64,000 nt of DNA from Halicephalobus mephisto (taxonomy: Eukaryota; Nematoda; Chromadorea; Rhabditida; Panagrolaimidae). The first letter of the stretch is position 1; each line of letters starts with the position of its first letter. The position numbers and the translations under genes were made by a program. The stretch covers positions 62,001-126,000 of the forward strand of contig SWDT01000166.1 of the NCBI GenBank assembly GCA_009193035.1, read 5' to 3'. Below are positions 1-10,879 of the stretch, in pieces. The notes under the pieces are model-generated. The model was not told the DNA's origin. It was given only the letters and a program-made list of their open reading frames with translations, and searched no databases.

Positions 1-1337
1 AATATCCATCGAAAGACCAAGTTTGAAATTGACAATCATAATAGGAACAGCCAAATTCACGAAGGACTTCATCGTCGAAACTTCTAGTCGACGGTCTTCT
101 GACGCCAGTTCCGAAGTCAGCTGCTCCAATTGAGAAAAAAAATCTACAATTATATTATTGTAAAAATTAAAATTAATTTTTTTACAAAATTGTCTCGAAG
201 GAAATTTTTTAGAAAAAAATCAAAATTTCAATTTTCTGTGGTAATTTCGTAATTCATTATGTATTTAAGAATTTCTAAAACTTGGCAGAAATTAAAGTAG
301 TTCAAAATTTCGATTTTTCACTATTGTAATTTTGTAATTTTTTAAACAAATTTGAAAGTTTTTAAATTTTTAAATTAAAGCTACATAAGGTACGTAATTC
401 TTTATCCATCTTCTAAAATTCGTTTTCGCATATAAAATTACAAAAAATGATCGAAAAAAATTCAAAAATAATCCTCAAAAATCGTTTTGTAAAATTTAAA
501 TTTAAACAACTCACATTCTCGGAAATCAGTGTTTTGATGGATATCTTTGTAGAATTTTTCATCTTCGGTGAAAAAACATAAATCAATGTCGGAAGCAGAA
601 TCATAAATAAGTCCAGTAGCTGACGATCCCACAGAAACCAACCTCGATCTTCCAGGAATACAGAGCTTTCTTTCAATAAGTTCAATAAGTGGTTTTCGCT
701 CAGCTATAACCTGAAACATGGTAATCATGGTGAATAAACGTTGAACATACGAAAAATTTGGAGTTCATATATAAAAAGTTAAAATTAATAAATTAAAATT
801 AAAATTCATATATGAAAAGTTAAAATTAATAAATAAAAATTAAAATTCATATATGAAAAGTTAAAATCAATACACAAAAAGTTAAAATTAATAAATTAAA
901 ATTAAAATTCATATATGAAAAGTTAAAATCAATACACAAAAAGTTGAAATTAATAAATTAAAATTAAAATTCATATATGAAAAGTTAAAATTAATAAATA
1001 AAAACTAAAATTAATACACAAAAAGTTAAAATTACTGAATAAAAACCAAAATTCATGCATGAAAAAGTAAATTTATATATGAAAACTTACTTTTTCATAA
1101 ACTCTCCTCCTGTTGACTTCGCTGTGTTCTAATAATTTATTCAGATAATTCATTTTTTCCTTATATTGACTAGAAATGAGTTCAACAAAGTTTTCATTGT
1201 TATTTCTGGGCTTTGGAGTTGGTTCAGGAGCTGGAAAAAATTATATATGAAAAATTTGAAATCGAAACTCTACCTATAGACGAAGCTGCAGAAGAACACG
1301 CTCTGATGGATACGGTAGAAACGGTTCTTGTCAACAT
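1..1337 (-). CDS. Nucleotidyltransferase, poly(A)/poly(U) polymerase type (3' end outside window)
   Basis: Four exons on the minus strand: 1337-1274 (start ATG), 1230-1091, 710-515 and 143 to beyond base 1. All junctions are GT-AG and keep frame. The catalytic core is visible in the third exon: GSSATGL followed by DIDLCF, the G-S and D-x-D signature of the polymerase-beta fold used by GLD-2/PUP/MTPAP enzymes, which add nucleotides to RNA 3' ends. The fourth exon carries VPIMIVNF and LSMDI, matching the strand with the third carboxylate. The first 20 residues (MLTRTVSTVSIRACSSAASS) are rich in Ser/Thr/Arg with no acid, like a mitochondrial presequence, so a mitochondrial enzyme is possible (inference). 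An acceptor-like TTTCAG lies one base before the start, fitting trans-splicing or a further upstream exon. The PAP-associated domain would lie outside the window. Confidence 0.85.
760..1085. repeat. Degenerate tandem repeat in nucleotidyltransferase intron
   Basis: The intron 711-1090 is filled with repeated units built around TTCATATATGAAAAGTTAAA and AATTAATAAAT, roughly 60 bases long with smaller subrepeats. It is low-complexity A+T-rich DNA. Confidence 0.85.
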
Positions 1338-1684
1338 TTCTGAAACGAAAATAAAAGATTCATCGGGATCGAAAATAAGAAATCTGAGATCAAAGGATTC
1401 CTAGAATTTCGAAGTTGCTGCAAAAATTCGAAAATTTTCGGAACACTTCGCCAAAGAAAAATTTAAAACCTTAGGTAAAAAATAAAACACTTTATTTGAA
1501 ATTTTCTCCAATATAATTCTTATTCGAAAAATATAATTTTAAAGCAGATTTTGAAGAGATTTAAAATGATTAACAATAATGTAATTTTTTTGAAAATTAA
1601 AAATTAAAAGTTCCTTGGTGTTGTGTGAATCAACGCCAATTATCCTAGTTTTCAGTTTCGGAATCTTTTTAGTGTTCTTCCGCC

Positions 1685-2917
1685 ATGGACCCTGCTGCTT
1701 CTTCTTTTCCTCCAGAATCCGATCCCTCAGAAGCAGACTCTACTACTGCTGCTCCGGATGTTGATTCCAACTCGACAACTCAGTACCCGTCGAGTGAAAT
1801 TGAACCCGTTCCTCAAACTTGGGAAGAAGCCCAGAAGGCCGGCTACAGCAAGAACGGATGGCGTCGTGCATTGAAGAAAACAAAAAAATTAGCTCATCGT
1901 CATGCCCTGCGGGCTCGGGAAAGAGAACTTCGAAGAGAAAAGAGAAAGAAAGCCAAGGAAGACGGGACCTTTGTACCTAAGCCTAAAAAGTACAAAATGT
2001 CAGAATCCACGAATAAACAAAGAATTTGCATTGATTTGGACTTTTCAGCAGTATGTTTAACTTTGTTTGTTAAAATTAATATATGAAACTTATTTCTAGC
2101 TCATGCACATCGACGATCTGAAGGGCACCATGAATCAAGTAAATTTTTCGTACGGGATCAACCGGAGAATGGAGAACCCTTTCCAGTTCCATCTCTGTGG
2201 CATCGACGACATCATGATGAAAGTGGCCAAACAGAAGAGGTTTTTCGAAAATTGGGATGTCAATCTTCACGGAGAAAAGAAATTGGACGAGTTGTTCAAG
2301 CCAGACGAAGTCGTTTATCTCTGTGCCGAATCCGAGAACGTCCTCGAGAAGTTGGATGAAACCAAGGTCTACGTCATCGGCGGTTTACTCGATCACAACC
2401 ATCACAAGGCATATTGCTACAATATTGCTAAAACGAAAGGTTACGGCCACGCAAGACTGCCGATTTCCGAACATATCCAACTCGGGTCCAGGAAGGTGAG
2501 AATTTACCAGTTACATGTATCTCCAAATATAGTTACCTGTTTTCGGCAGAGTATTCAGACAGTAGTTGTGACTTTTTGGGTATTTATATATACTTATGTA
2601 TATAGAAATTATCCTCAGAGGACAGATACTTTTATATCCTACATTCATCTAATAAGAATGTAATTCCAACAAACTAATCACGCCCAAAGCACAAGTTTTA
2701 GGTTACTTTAGTTCCTAGAAATTCTCGAAACAATTTTGTAAAAAATTTCGATTTTCACAACAGTACGTTTCAGGTGCTCACTATCAATCAAGTTTTTGAG
2801 ATCTTAGCCAAGTTCCATGTCACCAACGACTGGCGAGAGACATTGTTGTCCGTCATTCCTCAGCGGAAATTGGTGTCTAACGATTCAGACAACGGAGATA
2901 CCGATTCAAATAGTTGA
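1685..2917 (+). CDS. TRMT10A: tRNA (guanine-9-N1) methyltransferase, TRM10/TRMT10 family
   Basis: Exons 1685-2050, 2100-2495 and 2774-2917 join in phase 0 to give 301 residues. The family methylates purine 9 of tRNAs with S-adenosylmethionine through a SPOUT fold. Seen here: an acidic/Ser-rich N-terminus; a highly basic helix (about residues 50-105) with WRRALKK and repeated [12 protein letters not shown], the tRNA-binding region; then the SPOUT domain with [31 protein letters not shown] and ARLPISEH, in the order expected for TRM10. The length is normal for nuclear/cytosolic members and there is no mitochondrial presequence. It converges with the DCC1 gene, with 49 bases between stop codons. 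Confidence 0.93.
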
Positions 2918-2966
2918 ATTTTGTTGATATTTGATTTTACAAGAAAAATCCAAAAAAATTGTTACT

Positions 2967-4201
2967 TTAAAAATCATCATCTCTTTTCACAAAGACCTTG
3001 TTGGATCCTTCCTTGATTTGCTGACAGTACTTCAAGAGGAAAGGCATCACAGCGGATTTGTTGGGGCAGAAATCCAGAACGTAGGGTTCGAGGTCCTCTA
3101 AAATCCAAGAATCCCGGATTTTGAAGAGTAGATCCAATCTTGCTTTGGGGATACTCGGGAGGTCTTCGACGTTGATGTAGTCGTACATCCTGCCTCTGAC
3201 GATGGACTCGTTCACGATGGCGATTCCCCTCAGGGCCTCTGGATTGAAATCCATTCCTTCCGGAAGCAGAGTCAGCATTTGGCGATTGAAGGCTTCTTGG
3301 GAGATTTCGTGTTCTTTTTCTAGTACAATGATAGCTCTGTCTCGACAGATGGACAATTGGTTGACAGAGTGATCTGGATTCAAATAAGCTCTCATTATCC
3401 AGTGGACGAAGCAGTCATCGACGGTTTCGTCGAATTGTCGTCGAAGTCCTTCGAAATTCACTTTTTCCAGATCTACCTCGGACAAAGACTCGTCATCCAG
3501 TGCTTCCACAAGGGTATTCAACAAAAAAGACCTCACATTTCGACACAGGTACCTCAGGGTTCCGTCCAACTCCACAACCGGCATTTCTTTTAAAGTTTTC
3601 TTAATTTCCTCTTCACTGAATTGAATTACTTCGAGCAACTCATCCATGGTGTACCTAAACGGAGTAAATAAAACGATTTATATATGAAAATCGAACCAAA
3701 TTTTGTCCGGACCGAATCCGTCGAGGAAGTCGAACTGGTTCTGACTCAGGAGATCCTTCAAGGCCAAATACGGAGTTCCTTCTTCTTGTACGAGTTCTAA
3801 ATACTCTTTGGATGCGTAATTTATCTAGAATGGAGTATTTTGATATATGGAGTTCAAAAATTAAAGAAGTTTTACCTTGAGTTCTTCCTTGGAAACCGCC
3901 GGGTCCATCTTCTCAGTTAGCAATATCGTATTCGTGATTTCGACATCTCTGCATCGGAAAGTCTCGTTCTTCGTGCATAAAGTCATGTTAGCTGTGGGAT
4001 TTCCTCTGGCGATAAATCTAAAAAGATGATTTATGTGAAAAATTCAAAAATTTACTTTTCTCCATTTTTGAACTTCTCGGCCAGATCCTTTGAAACTTCG
4101 ATAAGTCTATAGGAACTAACTGGAAACGGAGTAGAGAAGGTCAATGTCGTCGACGGAAGGGATGAAGCCGGATTACTGTCAGCTTCCATTGCGGAATCCA
4201 T
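2967..4201 (-). CDS. DSCC1: Sister chromatid cohesion protein DCC1 (CTF18-RFC subunit)
   Basis: Minus-strand exons 4201-4056, 4017-3876, 3824-3697 and 3654-2967 keep frame and give 367 residues. DCC1 joins CTF8 and CTF18 in the alternative clamp loader that acts on PCNA at replication forks and supports cohesion. The N-terminal part shows the family pattern of a short strand with LCTKNETF and DVEITNTILL; the C-terminal 230 residues are mostly helical with winged-helix-like stretches (VVELDGTLRYL, IVRGRMYDY, LDLLFKIRDSWILEDLEPYVLDF). An in-frame ATG four codons downstream (4189) is an alternative start. Family assignment rests on recognising the conserved blocks. Confidence 0.82.
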
Positions 4202-4204
4202 AGC

Positions 4205-5275
4205 AGACAGGACTAGATCAGAAATTCGAAGGAAAAAAGCGCGCGAAAACGGCGCGAATTTTTTTAAATTTTAAATTTCATATATCGAATTCCGATGTTT
4301 TATCGTCCACTAACAACAATCGAATTACAAAGTACAATATAAGTCACTTTATTTTAATGTAATTTCATGCAAATGTGGTCGATGTTTTCGTTAATTTTGA
4401 TGACTTTTAAATTTCGATAATTCACAAGTTTTTTGATTTCCTGGTTCCTCGTTTTTCATCTTTTTAATTGATAACGTGGTGATATTGGTTGAGGAAAAAT
4501 GATGCCAAGAGAGATGTTTGATCTGCAAGGCGATTTTGAAGGTTTTCTTATCAATGAAATTAATCCTGAAAAAGTTGAATTTCATCATAATAGTTAATCC
4601 GGCTGTACGTTTGTTCTCTTTTGCAAAATTTCCCTTATTTCGTTTTTACATAGATTTTTTTACAATTAAAATAACTTAATAGTTTAGTTAATTAAGAAAA
4701 AATTAATTTAGAAGAATTTCGAAATCAGTGAGAATGAAAAAATGGAAATGTCGTACAATCGTTGATTCCGATATTGCTGATGAAATAAATTTCTTAAATC
4801 GCATTATTTGTAGAATTGACGGTTTTAGGAAGAAATCTGAGTTTCGAAATCATTATATTCGGGAAGGTTCGATTACGTCACGAAGGATTTTTTCAGAAAT
4901 CTTTCATCTGATCGTTTTTAATTTTTTATAAATTTCAAATGAATTACAAAAATCAACTTTGATTCTGATTTTAGATTAAAAATTTATGGATTTTATTATA
5001 GTATAATTAGTGCTTTTTGGAGTTTTAATTTTAAAATTGAAACAAATGCTCAGGACAGAAACGTCACAACTAGTCGTCACGGTGAAGAAAAACCAAATCA
5101 CAAACTGTTGGATCGTCACTGGGGACTCCGGATCCGCATGTAGACGAGAAATATATAAAATAATTAATTTTATGGAGCCAAAGACACGAGATAAATCACA
5201 ACTCTACAAAAATTACTGTACAATCGTACAAATTTCATTGGTCCTCAGGGTATTTCCCTTCGGGACCAAAGTTAC
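4205..5275. other. Gene-poor A+T-rich stretch with a repeat-family copy
   Basis: No convincing gene. Short open frames at 4391-4588 (-) and 4728-4931 (+) have no recognisable domain. Bases about 4966-5075 match the DNA flanking the SINE-like insertion at 47030-47425 and so belong to a dispersed repeat family. The 5' end of DCC1 is at the left edge. Confidence 0.5.
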
Positions 5276-5280
5276 ACAAT

Positions 5281-5490
5281 CTGTCGGAAAACTAGATCTG
5301 ACCTCATATAGTCCGAAACTAATATGGAAGGAAAAACACCTCTCGGCAGGTATCGAAGCCGCATCGTCTTGCTACCTGGGGAAGTGCTTTTCTCTTAAGC
5401 TACGAGAGCGACCTTTTCCATTCCATTCCTGGAAGCAGAATCGTTTCTCCTGAACGATCGCTTCTTTCTCGCTACGCTTAATTTCGCGAC
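5281..5490. repeat. 210-bp dispersed element, copy 1
   Basis: Begins CTGTCGGAAAACTAG and ends TTTCGCGAC. A nearly identical block lies at 59111-59320. This copy is flanked by ACAAT on both sides (5276-5280 and 5491-5495), which looks like a 5-bp target-site duplication. The two ends are weakly inverted-repeat-like. No coding capacity is recognised; it is higher in G+C than its surroundings. Confidence 0.8.
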
Positions 5491-5916
5491 ACAATCTTCC
5501 ACTCAAATAGATTGTGCACAATCCAGCACAAACGAAACACACGGAGTACCGTAGTTGATAACAAGAAATGATTTTTATTTAAAAAGTATTCGACATAAAA
5601 TTCAAATCCCGATATGTTCAAGAAATTCCGTATTTTTGAATATCGGGATTAGACCGATTTAGGGAACTTATAATTTAAACTTTTAAAATATTTTTAATTT
5701 CAAGTTTGATTATAATCTTGTAAAACGTAGATGGCATTATTTTTTTTCTTAGTGTTTATAGTATGAACTAGAGAGGGATGGTTGCTTTTGATTTCATAAC
5801 TTTTTATCAAAAATATGACTATAAAAGAAGAGAGTTGATGTGCTATCAGCAAAAGACATCCATAAAGGTGAGTTCTTTTTGAATTTATAGATTTCATTTA
5901 TTTTTTTATTTTTCAG

Positions 5917-6534
5917 ATGGAAACAAAATATTCTATTTATAGTAAGAATGTTTTTGAAGCTCTTCATTACTTTAGTAAAATAGATCAGAAGATAATAATA
6001 GGAATTCCAAAAGAAGTATTTCGTCTTCCATATAATTGTTTAAACGAAAAATTAATATTCATTCCGCGAAGAACTGTATTCCACATCATACAAAGACATT
6101 TGAGGAATGCAATTGACATATCGTTGAGTTTTCTAAACGTCATGAACTTTAATCTTACAGCTGAACAAACTGAAGTTATGGATATGCTTGAAAAATTGAA
6201 TGACGAAGATCAAGAAGAATACGATTCATTCATCGATAATATCAAAAATAAACCGATTTTGAATGAAATCTACGATAAAGTTCTAAAATTCATCCAACAA
6301 ATCATTGAGAGAAAAGGCAGCTTTAAAGATTACTATATCGATAAAGATGGAAAAATTGAACGAGTGTCATTATTATTTAAAATAAATGAATATAACATTA
6401 TTCGTATTTGCCTCAGTGAAATGACCTATTATTTTAATCCTAGAGATCCAGATCGCCAAGATCAATCAGGAGGACCAGTCTACAGAATCAAGACAGCTTA
6501 TGTGATAGATCCTAAAAAATATAAGTTTCGTTAA
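5917..6534 (+). CDS. Uncharacterised 205-residue protein
   Basis: A single uninterrupted coding exon, unusual here because most neighbours have introns. A 5' UTR intron is likely: CATAAAG/GTGAGT at about 5869 and TTTTTCAG immediately before the ATG at 5917. The protein is soluble-looking, with no signal peptide or membrane segment, and mixed charge. It has a Lys-rich start, a His/Arg-rich stretch (FIPRRTVFHIIQRHLR), an acidic linker (LNDEDQEEYDSFIDN), and a C-terminal half ending in basic residues. I recognise no family. Codon use is A/T-rich but even, and the length is well above chance for this composition. It could be a nematode-restricted gene or a mobile-element protein. Confidence 0.7.
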   Translation: METKYSIYSKNVFEALHYFSKIDQKIIIGIPKEVFRLPYNCLNEKLIFIPRRTVFHIIQRHLRNAIDISLSFLNVMNFNLTAEQTEVMDMLEKLNDEDQEEYDSFIDNIKNKPILNEIYDKVLKFIQQIIERKGSFKDYYIDKDGKIERVSLLFKINEYNIIRICLSEMTYYFNPRDPDRQDQSGGPVYRIKTAYVIDPKKYKFR

Positions 6535-7244
6535 TTTAATTATTAGTTTCATATTACTTGATATTTAGTTTTATTTTTTATTAAGAAAAAAATTTATTTT
6601 TTAAGGAATTAAGAAAGAAAGAAACTACTTTTGATATTAAAATAATTTTAAAAATTAAATATTAACAGTTTTACCAATAGTTTAAACGATTTTTAATGAT
6701 AATATATAATTAAATCATTCCAAATATATAACTAGAAAGCTATATATTACAATATTTGACTTAATAGAAAAACTTCAAAAATATTTTGGATAGAATAATA
6801 TAATAGAGCATAGATTTCTTATATAACATATTGAACCTCTGTGATTAATAAGTAACTAATCAGTAAACTACTCATCTCAACTTATATATAATTAACTTGT
6901 ATATTTGTGTATGTTATCAATAAATGATTCAAAATTGAGTTTTACAAGTTGTGAATTTTGTTAATCTTTTTTAAGATTTAATTGAGAGTTGGAGAAAGCT
7001 TAAAAATGAAGTAAGAAAATTGTGAACAAAAAATTATTGATTGATTTATTTGATTTTTCCCAAATAGCCAATCAGCGGACGAGAAAAAAGTTTGTTCATG
7101 AAGAATTTATGAACTTACAGAAGATTTAAAAATTTGGAAGTTTTAGGATACATAAATTAATGTTTAAAAAAACATTTTGGATGATTGAAATTCATTACCC
7201 ACAATCTCTAGAAAATCTATAAAGATATAGACGAAAAATTAGCA
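6535..7244. other. A+T-rich intergenic stretch
   Basis: I see no gene, RNA or repeat unit here; it contains the likely 3' UTR of the 5917-6534 gene. Confidence 0.6.
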
Positions 7245-7397
7245 CATGATATATAATGTATGAATCCATTAAAACGGTTCTGATGTATCGGATATATTAT
7301 ATTCAATGTATCGATACATTAAGTTGATATCGAAACAGTGTATTTAATGTAGCAGTGTGTTACAACGGCTCTAATGTATAGGATATGTTGTAATATT
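7245..7397. repeat. Palindrome-bearing dispersed repeat (AATGTATCGATACATT family)
   Basis: Contains AATGTATCGATACATTAAG, an internal palindrome, plus AAAACGGTTCT and GGATATATTATATT. The same units, inverted, occur at 60540-60730, and decayed pieces at 9784-9900 and 44105-44190. It abuts the left inverted repeat of the 7398-10271 element. Confidence 0.7.
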
Positions 7398-8224
7398 ATA
7401 TGATTTAAATTTTAGTCGATTAACGTTGTGCGGCTCCGGTTATGCTTTCATCAAAATCTCATATAAGACTGTGGGATCAGGCACTTTATCCTTAATGGGA
7501 AGCACAACCGACAGAGAGCACTTAGTCCCGAACGGATTCTCTTAGTACTGACAAGGGAACATACAGTTCCTCTTGGAAGGAAGTTGATAGATGTTTGTTT
7601 GTGTCGAGTCCGACATAGTATTTTTGTATTGTGCCTAAGGCATTTGTAGTATAGGTGTTGTTATATGAGGGATAGTTATTGGTTGGATTTTGATGGTGTG
7701 ACATCTTGGGCAGAAAACTGTTGGTTCCTAGTGTTAGCAATTCAGGATTGTTTATCTTAATATAAACAGAACAAGAGAGGAAAGGTTCTCGTTTGACCGA
7801 AGTCATACTCGAACCAGTTTAAAGCTGGATTTTCTCCAAGACTGACTCTCTAACACTTTAGTCTCGCCTCCTAGGGGTCGGAGCTTTGGCCATTCTCTCT
7901 AGGCCGCTTGCCGTTTAACTCCGATCTTTATGCCTACACATTTATTTAATAAACCTTTTCTATATTATTTTCCCTTCTCATCCAGACGTGGGTCACTCGG
8001 TGTGACGGATACAACAACAATAACTCGCTGATCACTTGAATCTAGTGCACTCTCTATCCCACCCTATAATTTCCTAGGATACCCTCTTTCCATTGGTTAT
8101 TTCATAATTTTTCTTGACTATAAATGGTAAAGATAAATGTTTATTAAAAAATTAAAACCATTGACAAATTACGACATTACGGATATTGCAATTGAATTAT
8201 AGATGGAGAATTTTAGAGGAGCAT

Positions 8225-8448
8225 TCAAGAGGCATAAGAAGGCTGACTGTTCTCGAAGCAGTCGTCACATAAGTAGTCTCCTTGCCCACCCTTACTTGTC
8301 GGCATATCTGTCTCACCACAGTGATCGCACGGTCTCATTTTCCTGTAATTAACGCATATTCTACAAATGGTTTTAAATATGTATTAAACTTACAAGCCTT
8401 CCAGATAAAAGAAAAAGTAGAAAAGAAGTAACAGGAGTAGTAAAGTGC
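8225..8448 (-). CDS. Small zinc-ribbon protein, possibly with a membrane segment (5' end uncertain)
   Basis: Minus-strand exons 8448-8394 and 8342-8225 are joined by a GTAAGT...TTACAG intron. The second exon encodes 37 residues from the ATG at 8338, with two CxxC pairs (CDHC and CDDC) spaced like a small zinc ribbon. The first exon, read in the same frame, gives a run of Leu/Phe/Tyr (LLLLLLLFYFFFYLEG) that would be a transmembrane helix. An acceptor-like TTTTTTAG precedes it; no start codon is found before it, so either an upstream exon is missing or translation starts at the ATG at 8338. No family recognised. It lies inside the inverted-repeat element. Confidence 0.45.
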
Positions 8449-9092
8449 CTAAAAAAGAACATCATTAAACCTTATTAATAAAGTTGTTATCGAGGAGTTA
8501 ACCACAAAAAAGACAAAAACGAGCAATTCTGTTAGGACAGAAAGGAAGTATTTATTCGGTGTTTGGAAAGCACAATTTACAATTTTGATTAGGATTCCTT
8601 TAGAACAAGATTCACAGTGAATGTTTAGGCGCTTCACAATCGAAGTCACAATGATAATGGGACAAGGAGCTAGAAGGAAGAACCTTATGACAGAAGACTA
8701 CCTCTTTTAGACGATTGAAAGGGTTTATATAGACTTTTAGAACAGAAGATGCTGAAATCAGAGGGGCGGGGAAAAACAAGCCAAGAAGGAAAAAGCCATC
8801 AGCAATGCCGGATCCTGTTTTTTTGTCCTTATCAACACTAATAATTACTCGAGGGGTGGAGAGAGAAGATGGGCCGAGATGATTCAGTCATCATAGAATT
8901 GTTGATCTCGTGCGCCTTCTTGATTTTCCTCTCTTAGCTATCCAGATTCTCACTTATTTGTAATCCATAAGAATTTACTTGCAAAGATACTTTGTTTCAT
9001 TGAAATGAAATAATCGATTTCTTGACAAACATGAGAAATTATACATTTTATTGTAAAGAAAAGATAATTATAAAAAATTAATTAATTAATAA

Positions 9093-9790
9093 ATGACAAT
9101 TTTCATTTTACAGCTGACATCCAACGATTCAAGTTTTGAGTGTTCTTTTCCTCCAGAGTTTTTGCATAAAAAGTACACAATAGGAGTTACAAAATTGGAT
9201 GGTTATTTAGAAATTAAAAGTAAAATAAATATAAATCATACAAATAATAAATTCTTCTACTTGATTAACAAAAATGATAATAATAATAATAATAATAATA
9301 ATGTTAACAAAGATTATGTTGTAGAATTTCTTGAAGATAATTATAATTTTCATAAATTAATAATGAAATTAAAAGTATTAATATCTAAAAAAGTTAAAAG
9401 TTTCTTAAAAGTTATACTAAATGCTGATAATAATATTATTTTTGCTATAAAAGCTGGATATTCAGTAGATTTTAACTGTGAAAATTCTTTAGGAAGTTTT
9501 TGGATTTAGTAGTAAGTTGAAAAGTAGTGAATATATTTCTGATAATCATTGCTTCAATACCAATAACATTGATAATATTTTTATTACATATAATTTAATT
9601 GAAGATTGCTATGTTAATAAAAAATGTTAAATTCAATTTATAGATTTACGCTTAATGATGAAATAGAAATAGAACCAAAAAATATTATTTATCATTAAGT
9701 AACTAACAGACAAAATAAAGTAAATTTAAAATTAGTAGATATTAACAATGATTTGGTTGGTTTTAAAAATATTAACGTTTATATTAAAAT
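9093..9790 (+). pseudogene. Broken virus-like/mobile-element structural protein gene
   Basis: The open part, 9093-9509, starts with a hydrophobic strand followed by LTSNDSS, then FPPEFL and NNKFFYL, and ends near SVDFNCENSLGS. This arrangement resembles a large family of uncharacterised repeated proteins I know from arthropod and cnidarian genomes, thought to come from virus-like or Maverick-like elements (recalled; the link to a given element is inference). The frame breaks at a T-run near 9500; similarity continues in other frames past 9509 to about 9790, with stops near 9627 and 9699, so at least three lesions are present. An AAT microsatellite (9277-9303) lies inside. The gene is decayed. 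Confidence 0.6.
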
Positions 9791-10747
9791 AGCTTTGATG
9801 TACAGCTATATTAAGTATGATATTGGTACATTATATGTAGTACATCGGTAAATTAAATATAATGTATCGAATACAGTGAAGCAATTTTAATGTATCTTTT
9901 TTGTATGTACAGATTTATGGATATATTCAAAATGACAAAAATTCCCATGAGGGTCTGTTGTATTTATCATCCCGAATGACTCGCGTATTCATGAGGACAA
10001 ATATTATGGAAAAGATTTACTTAATAGATGCCTTAGGCACAATACAAAAATACTATGTCGGACTCGACATAAACAAACATCTATCAACTTCCTTGCAAGA
10101 GGAACTGTATGTTCCCTTGTCAGTACTAAGAGAATCCGTTCGAGACCAAGTGTTCTCTGTCGATTGTGCTTCCCTTTAAGGATGGGGTGCTGATCGCCAC
10201 TCTTATATCAGATTTTGATGAAAGCATAACCGGAGCCGCACAACGTTAATCGACTAAAATTTAAATCATATAAAATTTAGATTAAAGAAATTCAATGTTG
10301 ATAAGCTTTGTTAATTTTTTAGATGCTGAATTTCTGAAAGGTGATATTTTAATTTTTATTTGGATCTTTTTTGAAATCTTCAGAAAATTTCAAAATAAAA
10401 ACTTTACAATTCATACTATAGATATGGCTGTTTTATCATAAGAAAAAAATCACATGATTCTGTTATATTATAGTTGATAACAGATAATAATGTTTTTGAT
10501 TAAGAAAATGTTATTGAAAAAGAAAATTCAACTTTCATAATGCCCAAAAAGTCCTTTGAGACGTTTTAAACTTCAGAATATTGCAATTAAAAAGATGGAT
10601 TTATGTAATTGGTAATCAAAAAAAACTGGTTAAAGACAGATGCCAAAATTCTGCTATTTTTTAAATAATGAAAAGGATTAATGCTTAATGTTTTCTTCGC
10701 ATTTTTTATCAGCGATTAAAAAAAATTCAAATGAGTTTCTCATTATA

Positions 10748-10877
10748 CAGTAAAATCTCAATATAACGCACCCAGGCTATAAGACACGGTTTTAAGGAAT
10801 TTTAGTCATATTTGATCCTCAATATAAGGCACGATTTGTCCGGTCTCTTGAGGGTGCCTTATATCGAGATTCAACTG
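10748..10877. mobile_element. 130-bp MITE with Tc1/mariner-pogo-like ends
   Basis: Ends are imperfect inverted repeats: CAGTAAAATCTCAATATAA at the left and the complement of CAGTTGAATCTCGATATAA at the right. Both are flanked by TA, the target duplication of the Tc1/mariner/pogo superfamily. There is no coding capacity, so it is non-autonomous. Confidence 0.8.
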
Positions 10878-10879
10878 TA

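Larger units (their letters stand above)
7398..10271. mobile_element. 2.9-kb segment bounded by 245-bp inverted repeats
   Basis: Bases 7398-7643 and 10028-10271 are inverted copies of each other with about 18 differences by eye. Both outer ends read ATATGATTTAAATTTT. The left arm continues to about 7960, and that extra 310-bp part recurs alone at 20207-20516. The left arm holds a 94-residue open frame on the minus strand (7806-7522) with no recognised domain. The interior contains a small zinc-ribbon gene (8225-8448, -) and a broken virus-like gene (9093-9790, +). Long inverted repeats around virus-like genes recall Maverick/Polinton-type elements, but no polymerase, integrase or packaging ATPase is visible. 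So this is either a heavily deleted derivative or two inverted repeat copies lying close by chance. Confidence 0.55.

Noticed and set aside
1213..1404. 63-residue + strand open frame
   Set aside because: It lies antisense over the first two exons of the nucleotidyltransferase, whose splice phases fit on the other strand.
3357..3593. 78-residue + strand frame
   Set aside because: Shadow of the DCC1 coding exon.
8449..8649. 66-residue minus-strand frame upstream of the zinc-ribbon exons
   Set aside because: It ends at the TAG of the acceptor, has no donor leading into the next exon, and shows no domain.
9277..9303. AAT run as a CRISPR-like or regulatory repeat
   Set aside because: It is a simple trinucleotide microsatellite inside the broken virus-like gene; no CRISPR array exists in this eukaryotic sequence.
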